From the IMG/VR virus record IMGVR_UViG_3300048555_000067, positions 1 to 21,928 of that record: 21,928 nucleotides of DNA; one strand, given 5' to 3'. Positions 12,478 to 19,381 of the stretch are shown one piece after another; the stretch's first letter is position 1, and the number at the start of each line of letters is the position of its first letter. Origin of the DNA: a virus. The position numbers and the translations under genes are program-made. The notes under the pieces were generated by a model. The model had not been told where the DNA came from. It did not search any database and saw nothing but the letters and a program-made list of their open reading frames with translations.

Positions 12478-14387
12478 CGTAATCCATCCATCTTTGTGTC
12501 GATCCGAAGGTCACCAAGCCGCCATTCGTCTTGCGTACCTGTGCTTTCAAACTTCAAAGCAATTTGCCGACCCTTGACGCGAGTGCTGATTTTCTCTGTT
12601 GTAGACGTAATATTAAACGGCCCCTTTATGGTCTCGCTGGCGTTGGGATACTTGCGCGTATTCATGTATAGCGAGACGGTGCTATTGGCCCCCATCGTTG
12701 CGTCAGGAATAATCCGATCCACCATGTAAAGGTTTTCGCCCTCTGCTGTGATTTCACGGGGCGCTGCCTCAATAAATGCAGTCATCGCTGCACCATCGTT
12801 ACTTGTTCCTGTCTCATGGTTGTACAAAAAGCCTTGAGGGCTAAATGCAAATGGTTTTTCGCGTGAGCCGAATGCATCGTTCCAAGCCGTTCTGTCCATT
12901 GATCCAATCGACCATACTTTTTCGTTGTAATTATAGGTCACATAACTGTCTGGCTCTGGATTAGTTGTCCCTGCTGTATTTTGGTCAGAGACATAGAACC
13001 ACGTTACTTCGTTAAATTCGACATTATGACCAGCCACAGTTTTATCAAAAAATTGCGTTTGCAATCTATCAAAGACAAAATGTTTTAATGGACATGGTAT
13101 TTCGTTAATTACACCATCGTATATATAGAACGATCTATTGCCCATCCAGTATGTATTGCCGTCAATTGCAATCATAGAGTTTAAGCCAATTGCGCTAGTG
13201 CCAGTACCAAGTAATCTGAACGAAAATATAAATGGCTCACCAACGAATGTCATGCCATACACAGCCTCGTCGGTGGATATAATTGTTTCTTCTCGCGTGT
13301 TAACCAAGGCAACAATTTTGGTTCCAACTTCAAGCCTTTGATCGCCAGCAGTATTGAGTGCTGTTGGAGCAAATTTTGTAAAATCTTCTTGCGTAGACCA
13401 ACGCACTAACATTGGGTCTAGTGTTCCAGAGCTTCCATCGGCGGCAACATATACACTGGCTCCAGCGGCAATAAAATGTCTGTCGGGAAAGCTGACAACA
13501 GTTGCCCGAACTTCCGCAGGCACAGACGCTGCTCCTGCCAGACTGGACACAAGAACGGCCCTTGCTGTTGTTGATCCAGATGTATCCCAGTAATATATCT
13601 GTCTGCCTCTGACATTGGCAATTAAATCTTCGCCCCAAATATTTAAACTCCATGAAGAGTTTTCAAGATTTACTTGAGACAAAGACAAAGACCTTGGTGT
13701 GTTCCAAGTTGATTCATTCCATCCACCAACACCCCAACCAAGCGCGGGAGCAGCACTTTGTGTGCCTAATCCTTCGGCAGAACCAATAAGATATTTTATG
13801 TCTATTGTTGTACCGCCGCCTGTGGCACCACTTGTTGCTGCATCGGGCGATTGTATTGAATAAGAATTAGAGTCAATATAAGTTATTTGATACCCTGCCA
13901 TTCTGTTAATTGTTTCGGCAGATATGCCACCTGTGGCAGTGGCAGAATTTATTACAACAAAATCACCGTTTGAAGCTCCATGAGAGTTATCGGTTACAGT
14001 AATAGTTGTGCTGCCACTTGTTACAACCAAAGGATTAGAGAGATTACTTGTGGTTTTTCGCAGCGGCGTAATGTCATAAATCGCGTTGTTTTGAATTATG
14101 TAAAGATGATTGTCTGTCCCGACAGCTATTCTGTCAACACCATCAGACGCTCTCCAAAAAACTATTTTTCGGCCAATGCCAGTCAGCGTAGCTTCAGTAG
14201 ATGTTGTTTGCCCAGACGAATCTAATGCGTAAAATTTGTCTTTTTCCCATCCACCAATTTTCTCTGGGTATCCGTTAACAAAACGAACAAGGTCACTGTC
14301 CACATAAAATGGGCCGTTTTTGCCAGCAGAATATTCTGTGGTATCTTTGACGATGCCAGCGTTGTATTTCAGCAATTGCAGTGACAT
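12474..14387 (-). CDS. P22 gp10-like tail hub / DNA stabilisation protein, 637 aa
   Basis: The N-terminus (AGIVKDTTEYSAGKNGPFYV, then VRFVNGYPEKIGGWEK) and the later segments GVDRIAVGTDNHLYIIQNN, ALGWGVGGWNESTWN, NIWGEDLIANVRG and IYYWDTSGS match the gp10-like packaged-DNA stabilisation family of podoviruses as I know it. In P22, gp10 forms the six-fold hub under the portal and gp4 ring, sealing the packaged DNA and carrying the spikes. Repeated strand blocks with W and G suggest a propeller-like core. The length is at the upper end expected for phage relatives. The gp4-like gene at 21022 supports a P22-type tail. The ATG overlaps the endolysin stop by one base (TGATG). Confidence 0.8.
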   Translation of the reverse strand: MSLQLLKYNAGIVKDTTEYSAGKNGPFYVDSDLVRFVNGYPEKIGGWEKDKFYALDSSGQTTSTEATLTGIGRKIVFWRASDGVDRIAVGTDNHLYIIQNNAIYDITPLRKTTSNLSNPLVVTSGSTTITVTDNSHGASNGDFVVINSATATGGISAETINRMAGYQITYIDSNSYSIQSPDAATSGATGGGTTIDIKYLIGSAEGLGTQSAAPALGWGVGGWNESTWNTPRSLSLSQVNLENSSWSLNIWGEDLIANVRGRQIYYWDTSGSTTARAVLVSSLAGAASVPAEVRATVVSFPDRHFIAAGASVYVAADGSSGTLDPMLVRWSTQEDFTKFAPTALNTAGDQRLEVGTKIVALVNTREETIISTDEAVYGMTFVGEPFIFSFRLLGTGTSAIGLNSMIAIDGNTYWMGNRSFYIYDGVINEIPCPLKHFVFDRLQTQFFDKTVAGHNVEFNEVTWFYVSDQNTAGTTNPEPDSYVTYNYNEKVWSIGSMDRTAWNDAFGSREKPFAFSPQGFLYNHETGTSNDGAAMTAFIEAAPREITAEGENLYMVDRIIPDATMGANSTVSLYMNTRKYPNASETIKGPFNITSTTEKISTRVKGRQIALKFESTGTQDEWRLGDLRIDTKMDGLR

Positions 14388-14839
14388 CAGAACATGGTCT
14401 CAAAATGTGGAGCATCGATAAAGGGCCTACGTCCCTGTGATCTGCGAATGTCTATATAGCTGTTCATAGCGTCCTCTGCGCTACCCTCCCAAGCACCTAG
14501 ATCATTAACAGTCCACGCAGCGCCCCAGCGTAGCTTTACGCCCACAGCCTCTGCGCCTTCTTTCATGGCGTCTGCAATTTCATCATAGAGGTTCAGTTCC
14601 CATCTGCCGCCATCGCAGTAAGCCATCAAATCAACGGCGTTACCGTCGATGTGTTTTGACCTCATGGTTTGCGAAGCCCCTTTTGCAACCAAAGCACGTT
14701 GCTCGTCTATTGTTCGCAGTCCACAAATTACCGAAAAGTCTTGTTTTGTAACGCCGATAGCGTACTTCACGACAGCCACCATTTTTTCGTCTACACCGTC
14801 CAGCCTAGATAGACTTCGTTTGCTTAACTTGTAGCCCAT
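14387..14839 (-). CDS. endolysin, M15 family peptidoglycan peptidase
   Basis: The 150-residue protein has the M15 zinc-peptidase signature SKHIDGNAVD at residues 61-70 (S-x-H-x-x-G-x-A-x-D; zinc ligands H63 and D70) and DAPHFE near the end (H145 as third ligand). The start CGLRTIDEQRAL (about 39-50) is the usual strand-turn of VanY/M15C enzymes. Such phage enzymes cut the L-Ala-D-Glu or similar bond in the stem peptide. There is no signal peptide, so it should depend on the holins encoded just upstream in the same transcript. It is close to the usual length of single-domain phage endolysins, with no cell-wall-binding domain. Confidence 0.88.
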   Translation of the reverse strand: MGYKLSKRSLSRLDGVDEKMVAVVKYAIGVTKQDFSVICGLRTIDEQRALVAKGASQTMRSKHIDGNAVDLMAYCDGGRWELNLYDEIADAMKEGAEAVGVKLRWGAAWTVNDLGAWEGSAEDAMNSYIDIRRSQGRRPFIDAPHFETMF

Positions 14840-14841
14840 AA

Positions 14842-15297
14842 TTATTTCCCTGCATATTTACTGATTGCCCGATTTCCGAACCAAAATGCCAGAACTGCGC
14901 TGAATAATCCAGATGTCTCCCCATCCCACATGAGATCGACGGCCTGCATCCAGTCTCCACCAGCCTGCGTGACCTTGACCATAATCACGACTTTTGTGGC
15001 TACGAACAGTCCGAAAAAGGCATAAGTAACGATAGGACGAACAGAACCCCGAAGAGCGTTGATAAAGCCTCCAGCGTCAATAGATCGGTCATGTGCGTAC
15101 AGCCCCTTTGTTTCTTCGATGTCTGCCTTCTTGTCTAGCTCGACCAGCTTCATCTCAGAACGCTTTTGGGCAAGCTCTGTCTCGATTTGCATCATTTCAA
15201 TGCGGTGCTTTTGCTGCTGATTGGCCTTAAAGTAATCAAGAACTGAAGGCAGAAACGATGATCCGAAGCCCAGCAGGCTTCCCAGAAGAGCCATCAT
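14842..15297 (-). CDS. GTA-type three-helix holin
   Basis: Residues 2-20 form an amphipathic or weakly hydrophobic helix. Residues 22-75 are a charged coiled-coil-like stretch (QQQKHRIEMMQIETELAQKR). Then come a positively flanked hydrophobic helix at about 86-107 (RPIVTYAFFGLFVATKVVIM) and a final one at 128-146 with FSAVLAFWFGNRAISK. This RP-T-Y-hydrophobic start and the FWFGNR end are typical of the three-TM holin family described first in gene transfer agents. It makes the membrane holes that release the endolysin, encoded 2 bases downstream. The start overlaps the small holin gene by 4 bases; ATG at 15294 is an alternative. Confidence 0.82.
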   Translation of the reverse strand: MMALLGSLLGFGSSFLPSVLDYFKANQQQKHRIEMMQIETELAQKRSEMKLVELDKKADIEETKGLYAHDRSIDAGGFINALRGSVRPIVTYAFFGLFVATKVVIMVKVTQAGGDWMQAVDLMWDGETSGLFSAVLAFWFGNRAISKYAGK

Positions 15298-15497
15298 GCT
15301 TTTTCACCGTTTATGAAGATGCCAAAACAGCCAGTAAGTGCGCCCATACAGACGCTAACCAAACCCGCTTGGGCATTTGTTACTTGATCTGGGGGGATAG
15401 ACATAAACCAGTGAACACTTTGATACGTCAGCACCGTAACAGCCAGCATCATTATTCGCGGCAAAACTTTGAATTTATCAAACGTCTCTGGTGTCAT
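15294..15497 (-). CDS. small two-helix holin-like protein, 67 aa
   Basis: The N-terminus MTPETFDKFKVLPR leads into a first hydrophobic helix (residues 14-33). A short loop with PPDQVTNAQ precedes a second helix (about 43-62, GLVSVCMGALTGCFGIFI) with a charged end (NGEKA). Two helices with a short loop and charged C-terminus are the class II holin pattern, and similar sequences are common in marine phages. It is followed directly by the larger GTA-type holin, so one may be the pore former and the other an antiholin or partner. Confidence 0.75.
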   Translation of the reverse strand: MTPETFDKFKVLPRIMMLAVTVLTYQSVHWFMSIPPDQVTNAQAGLVSVCMGALTGCFGIFINGEKA

Positions 15498-15501
15498 AAT
15501 T

Positions 15502-15681
15502 TTACCCCATTTTTATTAACACAGTCATAAGCATCAAGATTATTGCCGCACTGGCACCGATCATAATTCCTTCTAAACGCTTAATGCGCGTAAAGACCTC
15601 TTTGAATTGTATCCGCACCTCTGTTTGCAAAGCAACAACATCCCTTTCCAGCGCAGAGACGCGCTCATCTATATCTGGCAT
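15502..15681 (-). CDS. XhlA-like membrane protein of the lysis cassette, 59 aa
   Basis: Residues 1-36 form a heptad-type coiled coil (DERVSALERDVVALQTEV, then FTRIKRLEG) and residues 38-57 a single transmembrane helix (IMIGASAAIILMLMTVLIKM). This is the layout of haemolysin XhlA-type small proteins, which act with holins in some phages. ATG at 15681 is preferred to the TTG two codons upstream. It overlaps the preceding small gene by 17 bases and lies just before the holin. An antiholin or spanin-related role is possible. The topology is clear, but the function is inferred. Confidence 0.65.
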   Translation of the reverse strand: MPDIDERVSALERDVVALQTEVRIQFKEVFTRIKRLEGIMIGASAAIILMLMTVLIKMG

Positions 15682-15850
15682 GGTCAAAATAAACTTGCTT
15701 AACCCAAGAGGTCACATCTATTAGATCATTGTGTGCCTTTGTAAAGTCTGGGTGACAATATGCTGAGTGCATAACTTTTTCTCTTGCATCTTTCATTTCA
15801 CCATGCACGACTTTAATTTTGTACATCAATTCTGGGGGGATAAGTTTCAT
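15665..15850 (-). CDS. hypothetical small protein, 61 aa
   Basis: This is a soluble, mostly helical protein rich in lysine and histidine (VHGEMKDAREKVMHSAYCH and following). It has one cysteine, no signal peptide and no membrane segment. It starts with a 4-base ATGA overlap with the tail-assembly-chaperone-like gene, with GGTGG-type purines upstream, and its end overlaps the XhlA-like gene. Position and coupling support a real gene at the head of the lysis cassette. The family is not recognised. Confidence 0.55.
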   Translation of the reverse strand: MKLIPPELMYKIKVVHGEMKDAREKVMHSAYCHPDFTKAHNDLIDVTSWVKQVYFDHARYR

Positions 15851-16086
15851 TCAACCACCTTTTGAGGCCACTCTTCAAGATTAAGAACAGGCCAATTTGA
15901 AGAGTTTTCAAGATTTCTTAAAGTTGCACGGTACGTTGCCCAAGCAGTTGTCATGGTGGGAGTGTCTGAAAGACCCATCCAATCCGTTGCTTCAAGTAAT
16001 TGCTTTACAACAGCCATTGTCCCTTCATCGGTCATAGAATTAGGGTAATTGTTGGCATACAAATTCAACACTGCTTCATCGTACAT
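15847..16086 (-). CDS. tail fibre assembly chaperone-like protein, 79 aa
   Basis: The segment EATDWMGLSDTPTMTTAWAT followed by YRATLRNL and NWPVLNLEEWP fits the pattern T-D-W-x-x-L-x-D...W-x-x-Y-R-x-x-L-R...W-P of the phage tail assembly chaperone family (Pfam Phage_tail_APC). Members assist folding or attachment of the fibre, and some are virion-bound. It lies 4 bases after the large tail fibre gene, the usual place for such a helper, and has AAAGGA 7 bases upstream of the ATG. The N-terminal 27 residues are not recognised. It is a short but ordinary member of the family. Confidence 0.75.
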   Translation of the reverse strand: MYDEAVLNLYANNYPNSMTDEGTMAVVKQLLEATDWMGLSDTPTMTTAWATYRATLRNLENSSNWPVLNLEEWPQKVVE

Positions 16087-16090
16087 TGTT

Positions 16091-18301
16091 TTATCCTTTA
16101 AACTCTATTATGACAGCTTGCCCCACTTGAAAGCCCCGTCCCGCAGTGCCAAAACTACTTGCTCCGTAGGCTTTTGGTTCTCTAGTAAACAATGGAGAAG
16201 AGCTTGGCCCGTACAACAAAACTAAGTCTGTTGGAGTCACTCCAAAAGTCGCTCCATCTGGGCCATGACCAGTGTCATAATGACCATAATATGTACCAGA
16301 ATCATATCCTTCAGAAGTAGGTTTTGCATTAGTCCCACCAGCAGGTAGATAGAACTCTTTTCCTACATAATTTGTCCAAGCAACAGCATTACTATCCCTA
16401 CTACCCCCTACTCCACCAGCAGTTGCAGTACCATCGTTGCCTCCTAAACCGCCACCGTGTCTCATGTTTTGACTACTGTTTTGGTTTGATACCCAAACAG
16501 TACCGTTATAAAGTTTGCCTGTCCCAGAATTTGAAGTACCATTGTAAGCTCTTCCACCAACACCCGCTGGTGAACCGCTTCCAGCCCCCCCAGAAAGGAC
16601 AAGATTAGCGTTGTTGTAAGTGGTTCCAGAGGAACCTCTTCCCTGACCACCGTTAGCGTTGAAATCGCCACCGCTGGCTACTCCACCATTTAAATCACTG
16701 GTAGGGTTGTAAGACAATCCACCTTGCGGGTATCCTGCGTACATATCAACCCCCGTGCCGTTTACACGTAGTCTAGAAGCGTCATTTGGAGTGCCAACAT
16801 TTGATTGATCCTGCACTTGATAATTTCCAGAAATAGTCAATGACGAAGGCAAAGAAGATGTAATTATCTTTTCGGAGTAAGAGCTTCCACCACAACCAGC
16901 AGAGTAATACACGGTACTTCCAATACTTCCATAGCTTACTACAGCTTGTCCACCTTGCATAAATATGCCAATAGACGTAGTTCCTGCGCTTATTGTCCGT
17001 GTCTCTGAATAGGCTGATGCATTGCTGGCATTATGATAACGATTTATTATTGCCGCCGAGGGCATATCAAAATCTGCCACCCAATGAGTGCTATCAACGC
17101 CTACAATAATACCAAGACCATCTGCTTCCACTATCTTTGACGGCATTATTCTAGAGTTCATATACACAACACCAGATGCGGCCCTTACTACCACATCTGA
17201 GTCTGTGGTGTTTCTCAAACCAAAAAACACACCCGCCGTTGCTGTAGGTAATTTAAGGATAGCCGCTGAATTTGTAACATAGATTAAAGAACCAGACTGT
17301 GCTGCGGTTAAGGTGGTTTCACCACTGCTACTAACTGTTATAACGCTTCCCATAAATCCACTGGGCATATCAGACCAAGCCACATCAGTTCCATCAGATT
17401 TCAGAAAATAACCACTTGTCCCAGCAGCTAAAGGTGTAGACACGCCAGAGCTATTTCCAACGTCAATAGAGCCGCGTGTCAGGTCGCGTGTGACTGTGCC
17501 AGAGAACACCGCATTGCCGCCCTCAGACATATCAAGAGACAATGCAGTAATTTCTGTGCCTCCGTCATCACCTTTCAACAAAATGTCTTTGTCTTGAACT
17601 TTAGACTTGATGACAAGGTCACTGGACACACCTTTAAATTCACCAACAGCCGTGCTGCCTTCATTCAAGAAAAGGCTTCCATCTGGCTTTAAAGTAATAT
17701 GACCCGCAGCCGCTGCTGCATCTGTAGTCGCTATTTCCAACGCACCATCTGCTGCGACAGTTATTGTGGCTGTGTCGCCTGACGATCCAGTCATCGTAAT
17801 GACTTTGCCATTTAAATCGATATCATCGACGGTGGCTTGGTTCGCAGTTATAATGTCAGTCACCGTTGTTCCAGCCAGATTTACATCTGTCAAAAGATCG
17901 TAGACAACGCCGTTTGTGCTGCCCCCACCGTCTGTGGCGATCATTTTGACCTGACCAGCGGGAATTGCAATACCCGCTGGGCTTGAGCCTTGCTTCATCG
18001 TCAGAGTTGCAGACGTTGCGTTCTCAATCAGCCAAACCTTTGAGATGGTCGCTGGTAAAAATGTTACTGTGCAAGCCTGACCGCCACCACTCAATCTCAA
18101 GTACATACTGCGGTCAGCATCCAGTGCGCCATCCGCGAGTGTTATGTTATCTGTGGCGGCATTCGCAATAGCGCGTGTGCCGTAGCTGAACGCCTCCGCA
18201 ATCATTTCTAAGTTTAGGTTCGTGACCGTACCCCATGCCCCGGACTGATCTCCAGTCGCCATTTCATTGAGGCGTAAGTCATTATCATAGGATGAAGCCA
18301 T
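16091..18301 (-). CDS. tail fibre / receptor-binding protein, 736 aa
   Basis: Residues 1-150 (with SYDNDLRLNEMATGDQSGAW near the start) are the virion-attachment part found in marine podovirus fibres. Residues 150-310 contain repeated short beta units (KVITMTGSSGDTATITVAAD, then ITLKPDGSLFL) typical of a trimeric fibre shaft. Residues 310-420 form another beta domain. Residues 440-736 hold the tip, where 538-640 is extremely glycine-rich with GGAGSGSPAGVGG and GGGLGGNDGTATAGGVGG, followed by a compact end (FGTAGRGFQVGQAVIIEFKG). The glycine runs resemble polyglycine-helix adhesins such as the T4-like S16 gp38. It should recognise the host surface. AAGGATC lies upstream of the ATG, and one base separates it from the upstream gene. 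Confidence 0.78.
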   Translation of the reverse strand: MASSYDNDLRLNEMATGDQSGAWGTVTNLNLEMIAEAFSYGTRAIANAATDNITLADGALDADRSMYLRLSGGGQACTVTFLPATISKVWLIENATSATLTMKQGSSPAGIAIPAGQVKMIATDGGGSTNGVVYDLLTDVNLAGTTVTDIITANQATVDDIDLNGKVITMTGSSGDTATITVAADGALEIATTDAAAAAGHITLKPDGSLFLNEGSTAVGEFKGVSSDLVIKSKVQDKDILLKGDDGGTEITALSLDMSEGGNAVFSGTVTRDLTRGSIDVGNSSGVSTPLAAGTSGYFLKSDGTDVAWSDMPSGFMGSVITVSSSGETTLTAAQSGSLIYVTNSAAILKLPTATAGVFFGLRNTTDSDVVVRAASGVVYMNSRIMPSKIVEADGLGIIVGVDSTHWVADFDMPSAAIINRYHNASNASAYSETRTISAGTTSIGIFMQGGQAVVSYGSIGSTVYYSAGCGGSSYSEKIITSSLPSSLTISGNYQVQDQSNVGTPNDASRLRVNGTGVDMYAGYPQGGLSYNPTSDLNGGVASGGDFNANGGQGRGSSGTTYNNANLVLSGGAGSGSPAGVGGRAYNGTSNSGTGKLYNGTVWVSNQNSSQNMRHGGGLGGNDGTATAGGVGGSRDSNAVAWTNYVGKEFYLPAGGTNAKPTSEGYDSGTYYGHYDTGHGPDGATFGVTPTDLVLLYGPSSSPLFTREPKAYGASSFGTAGRGFQVGQAVIIEFKG

Positions 18302-18302
18302 A

Positions 18303-18743
18303 TCAATCGATCCTTACAATTGCGGTGTCTTTGGTTGCAGCGGGAAATACGATGCGGAAAGTACCACCAGAAACAGAGAAGTCACCGCCAAAATCAAGAA
18401 TTGCGATTGCACCTCTTGCGTTGCTAGATGCATCGCCCAGCGTCTTGTTGTAAATCAAAGCACCACGGGCAGTAAATGTTGCGCTTGTCCACTGTGGATC
18501 ATCCGCATCAAAAACTCCGCTAGTGCTGTTTTCAGCAACAGCCTTGTTTGCCAATGCAACGCCGCCAGTAGTGTAGCCATTGCCATTGGCGACTTCATTG
18601 GCAGTGATGTAACCATCAGTAGTCGCATTAAGTGTCGCGCTACTTGTGTAAAGCGCAACATAAATATTGTCGCTGTCTAGGTGGTGGTCACCCAGAAGCA
18701 CGTCTTTTTTAAACAGCGTACTCATCGCCTGTGTGATAGCCAT
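18303..18743 (-). CDS. small conserved virion protein, 146 aa
   Basis: The frame continues upstream to 18818, but ATG at 18743 is chosen because GGAGG lies 9 bases upstream and it sits one base after the stop of the adaptor gene. The sequence is mainly beta with an early helix (MSTLFKKDVLLGDHHLDSDN, then IYVALYTSSATLNATT). This fits a family of small structural proteins with a pattern like IxVALY...TxxF.ARGALIYN that I recall from marine phage virions. No enzyme motif or membrane segment is seen. It lies between the adaptor and fibre genes and could be a collar or fibre-attachment subunit. Confidence 0.65.
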   Translation of the reverse strand: MAITQAMSTLFKKDVLLGDHHLDSDNIYVALYTSSATLNATTDGYITANEVANGNGYTTGGVALANKAVAENSTSGVFDADDPQWTSATFTARGALIYNKTLGDASSNARGAIAILDFGGDFSVSGGTFRIVFPAATKDTAIVRID

Positions 18744-18744
18744 A

Positions 18745-19371
18745 TTATATGCCTCCGTTGTATTCTGCTGCGTAGTCGCGTTGCATCTCTTGTACAGTAA
18801 GTTGGACTGCTTCGTCAAACTGGGTTTTATACAGAGATAAAGTCTCTGGCGCTTTTAAAAACGCAGAAGCCTCGTACAGAGCCGCAGCCAATAAAACTGT
18901 CGAAGCGTTAGTGTCGATCCAAGTATTGGGATTGCCGTTACTCAGTCCCGTCTCAGGCGCGATAAAGTCCACACTGTAGGCCAAGGCCGCAGAAGGCGTG
19001 GGAGCCAGTGTAATGACCGTGCCAGCCGTTCCTGCGCTGTCTGTGCTGTACATTCGTGGGGTGCCTTGTGTTGCCGCATTGGGCCAGTAATCTCGGATGT
19101 AAGAATCCACCCTGTGGTCGAGATACGTCACAACATTTGTGTCGGTAATTGATACCTGTCGGATCATTCTCGCTGTGGGAATTGTGTATGACGCCGTGCC
19201 TTGCACAAGATTGGCCGCAGCAGATGTCGAGCGAAAGCACGGCATATTTGGCAGGCGCTGAAAAACCATTTCTTCAGCCTGCGCTATTATCGTGTCAATA
19301 GACGCGACAAACTCTGTCGAGTCATCCTCCAAAAACGCTTGGATATTGGCCTTGAGTGTTGTGTAGCTCAT
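18745..19371 (-). CDS. head-tail adaptor-like protein, 208 aa
   Basis: The opening pattern (SYTTLKANIQAFLEDDSTEF, then IDTIIAQAEEMVFQRL) followed by a beta hairpin region (GTASYTIPTARMIRQVSIT) and a C-terminal helical bundle (TVLLAAALYEASAFLKAPET) matches the phage adaptor family related to SU10 adaptor and T7 gp11-type proteins. These form the ring between portal and tail. A second adaptor-like protein (gp4-like at 21022) lies two genes upstream, so the two may form successive rings. GAGGATGAATAG precedes the ATG. No cysteine pair or membrane segment stands out. Confidence 0.72.
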   Translation of the reverse strand: MSYTTLKANIQAFLEDDSTEFVASIDTIIAQAEEMVFQRLPNMPCFRSTSAAANLVQGTASYTIPTARMIRQVSITDTNVVTYLDHRVDSYIRDYWPNAATQGTPRMYSTDSAGTAGTVITLAPTPSAALAYSVDFIAPETGLSNGNPNTWIDTNASTVLLAAALYEASAFLKAPETLSLYKTQFDEAVQLTVQEMQRDYAAEYNGGI

Positions 19372-19381
19372 CTATTCATCC

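Noticed and set aside
13330-13653. Alternative minus-strand frame inside the tail-hub gene, read as a frameshift product
   Set aside because: The hub frame is continuous and matches its family on both sides. I see no slippery site and no recognisable protein in this frame.
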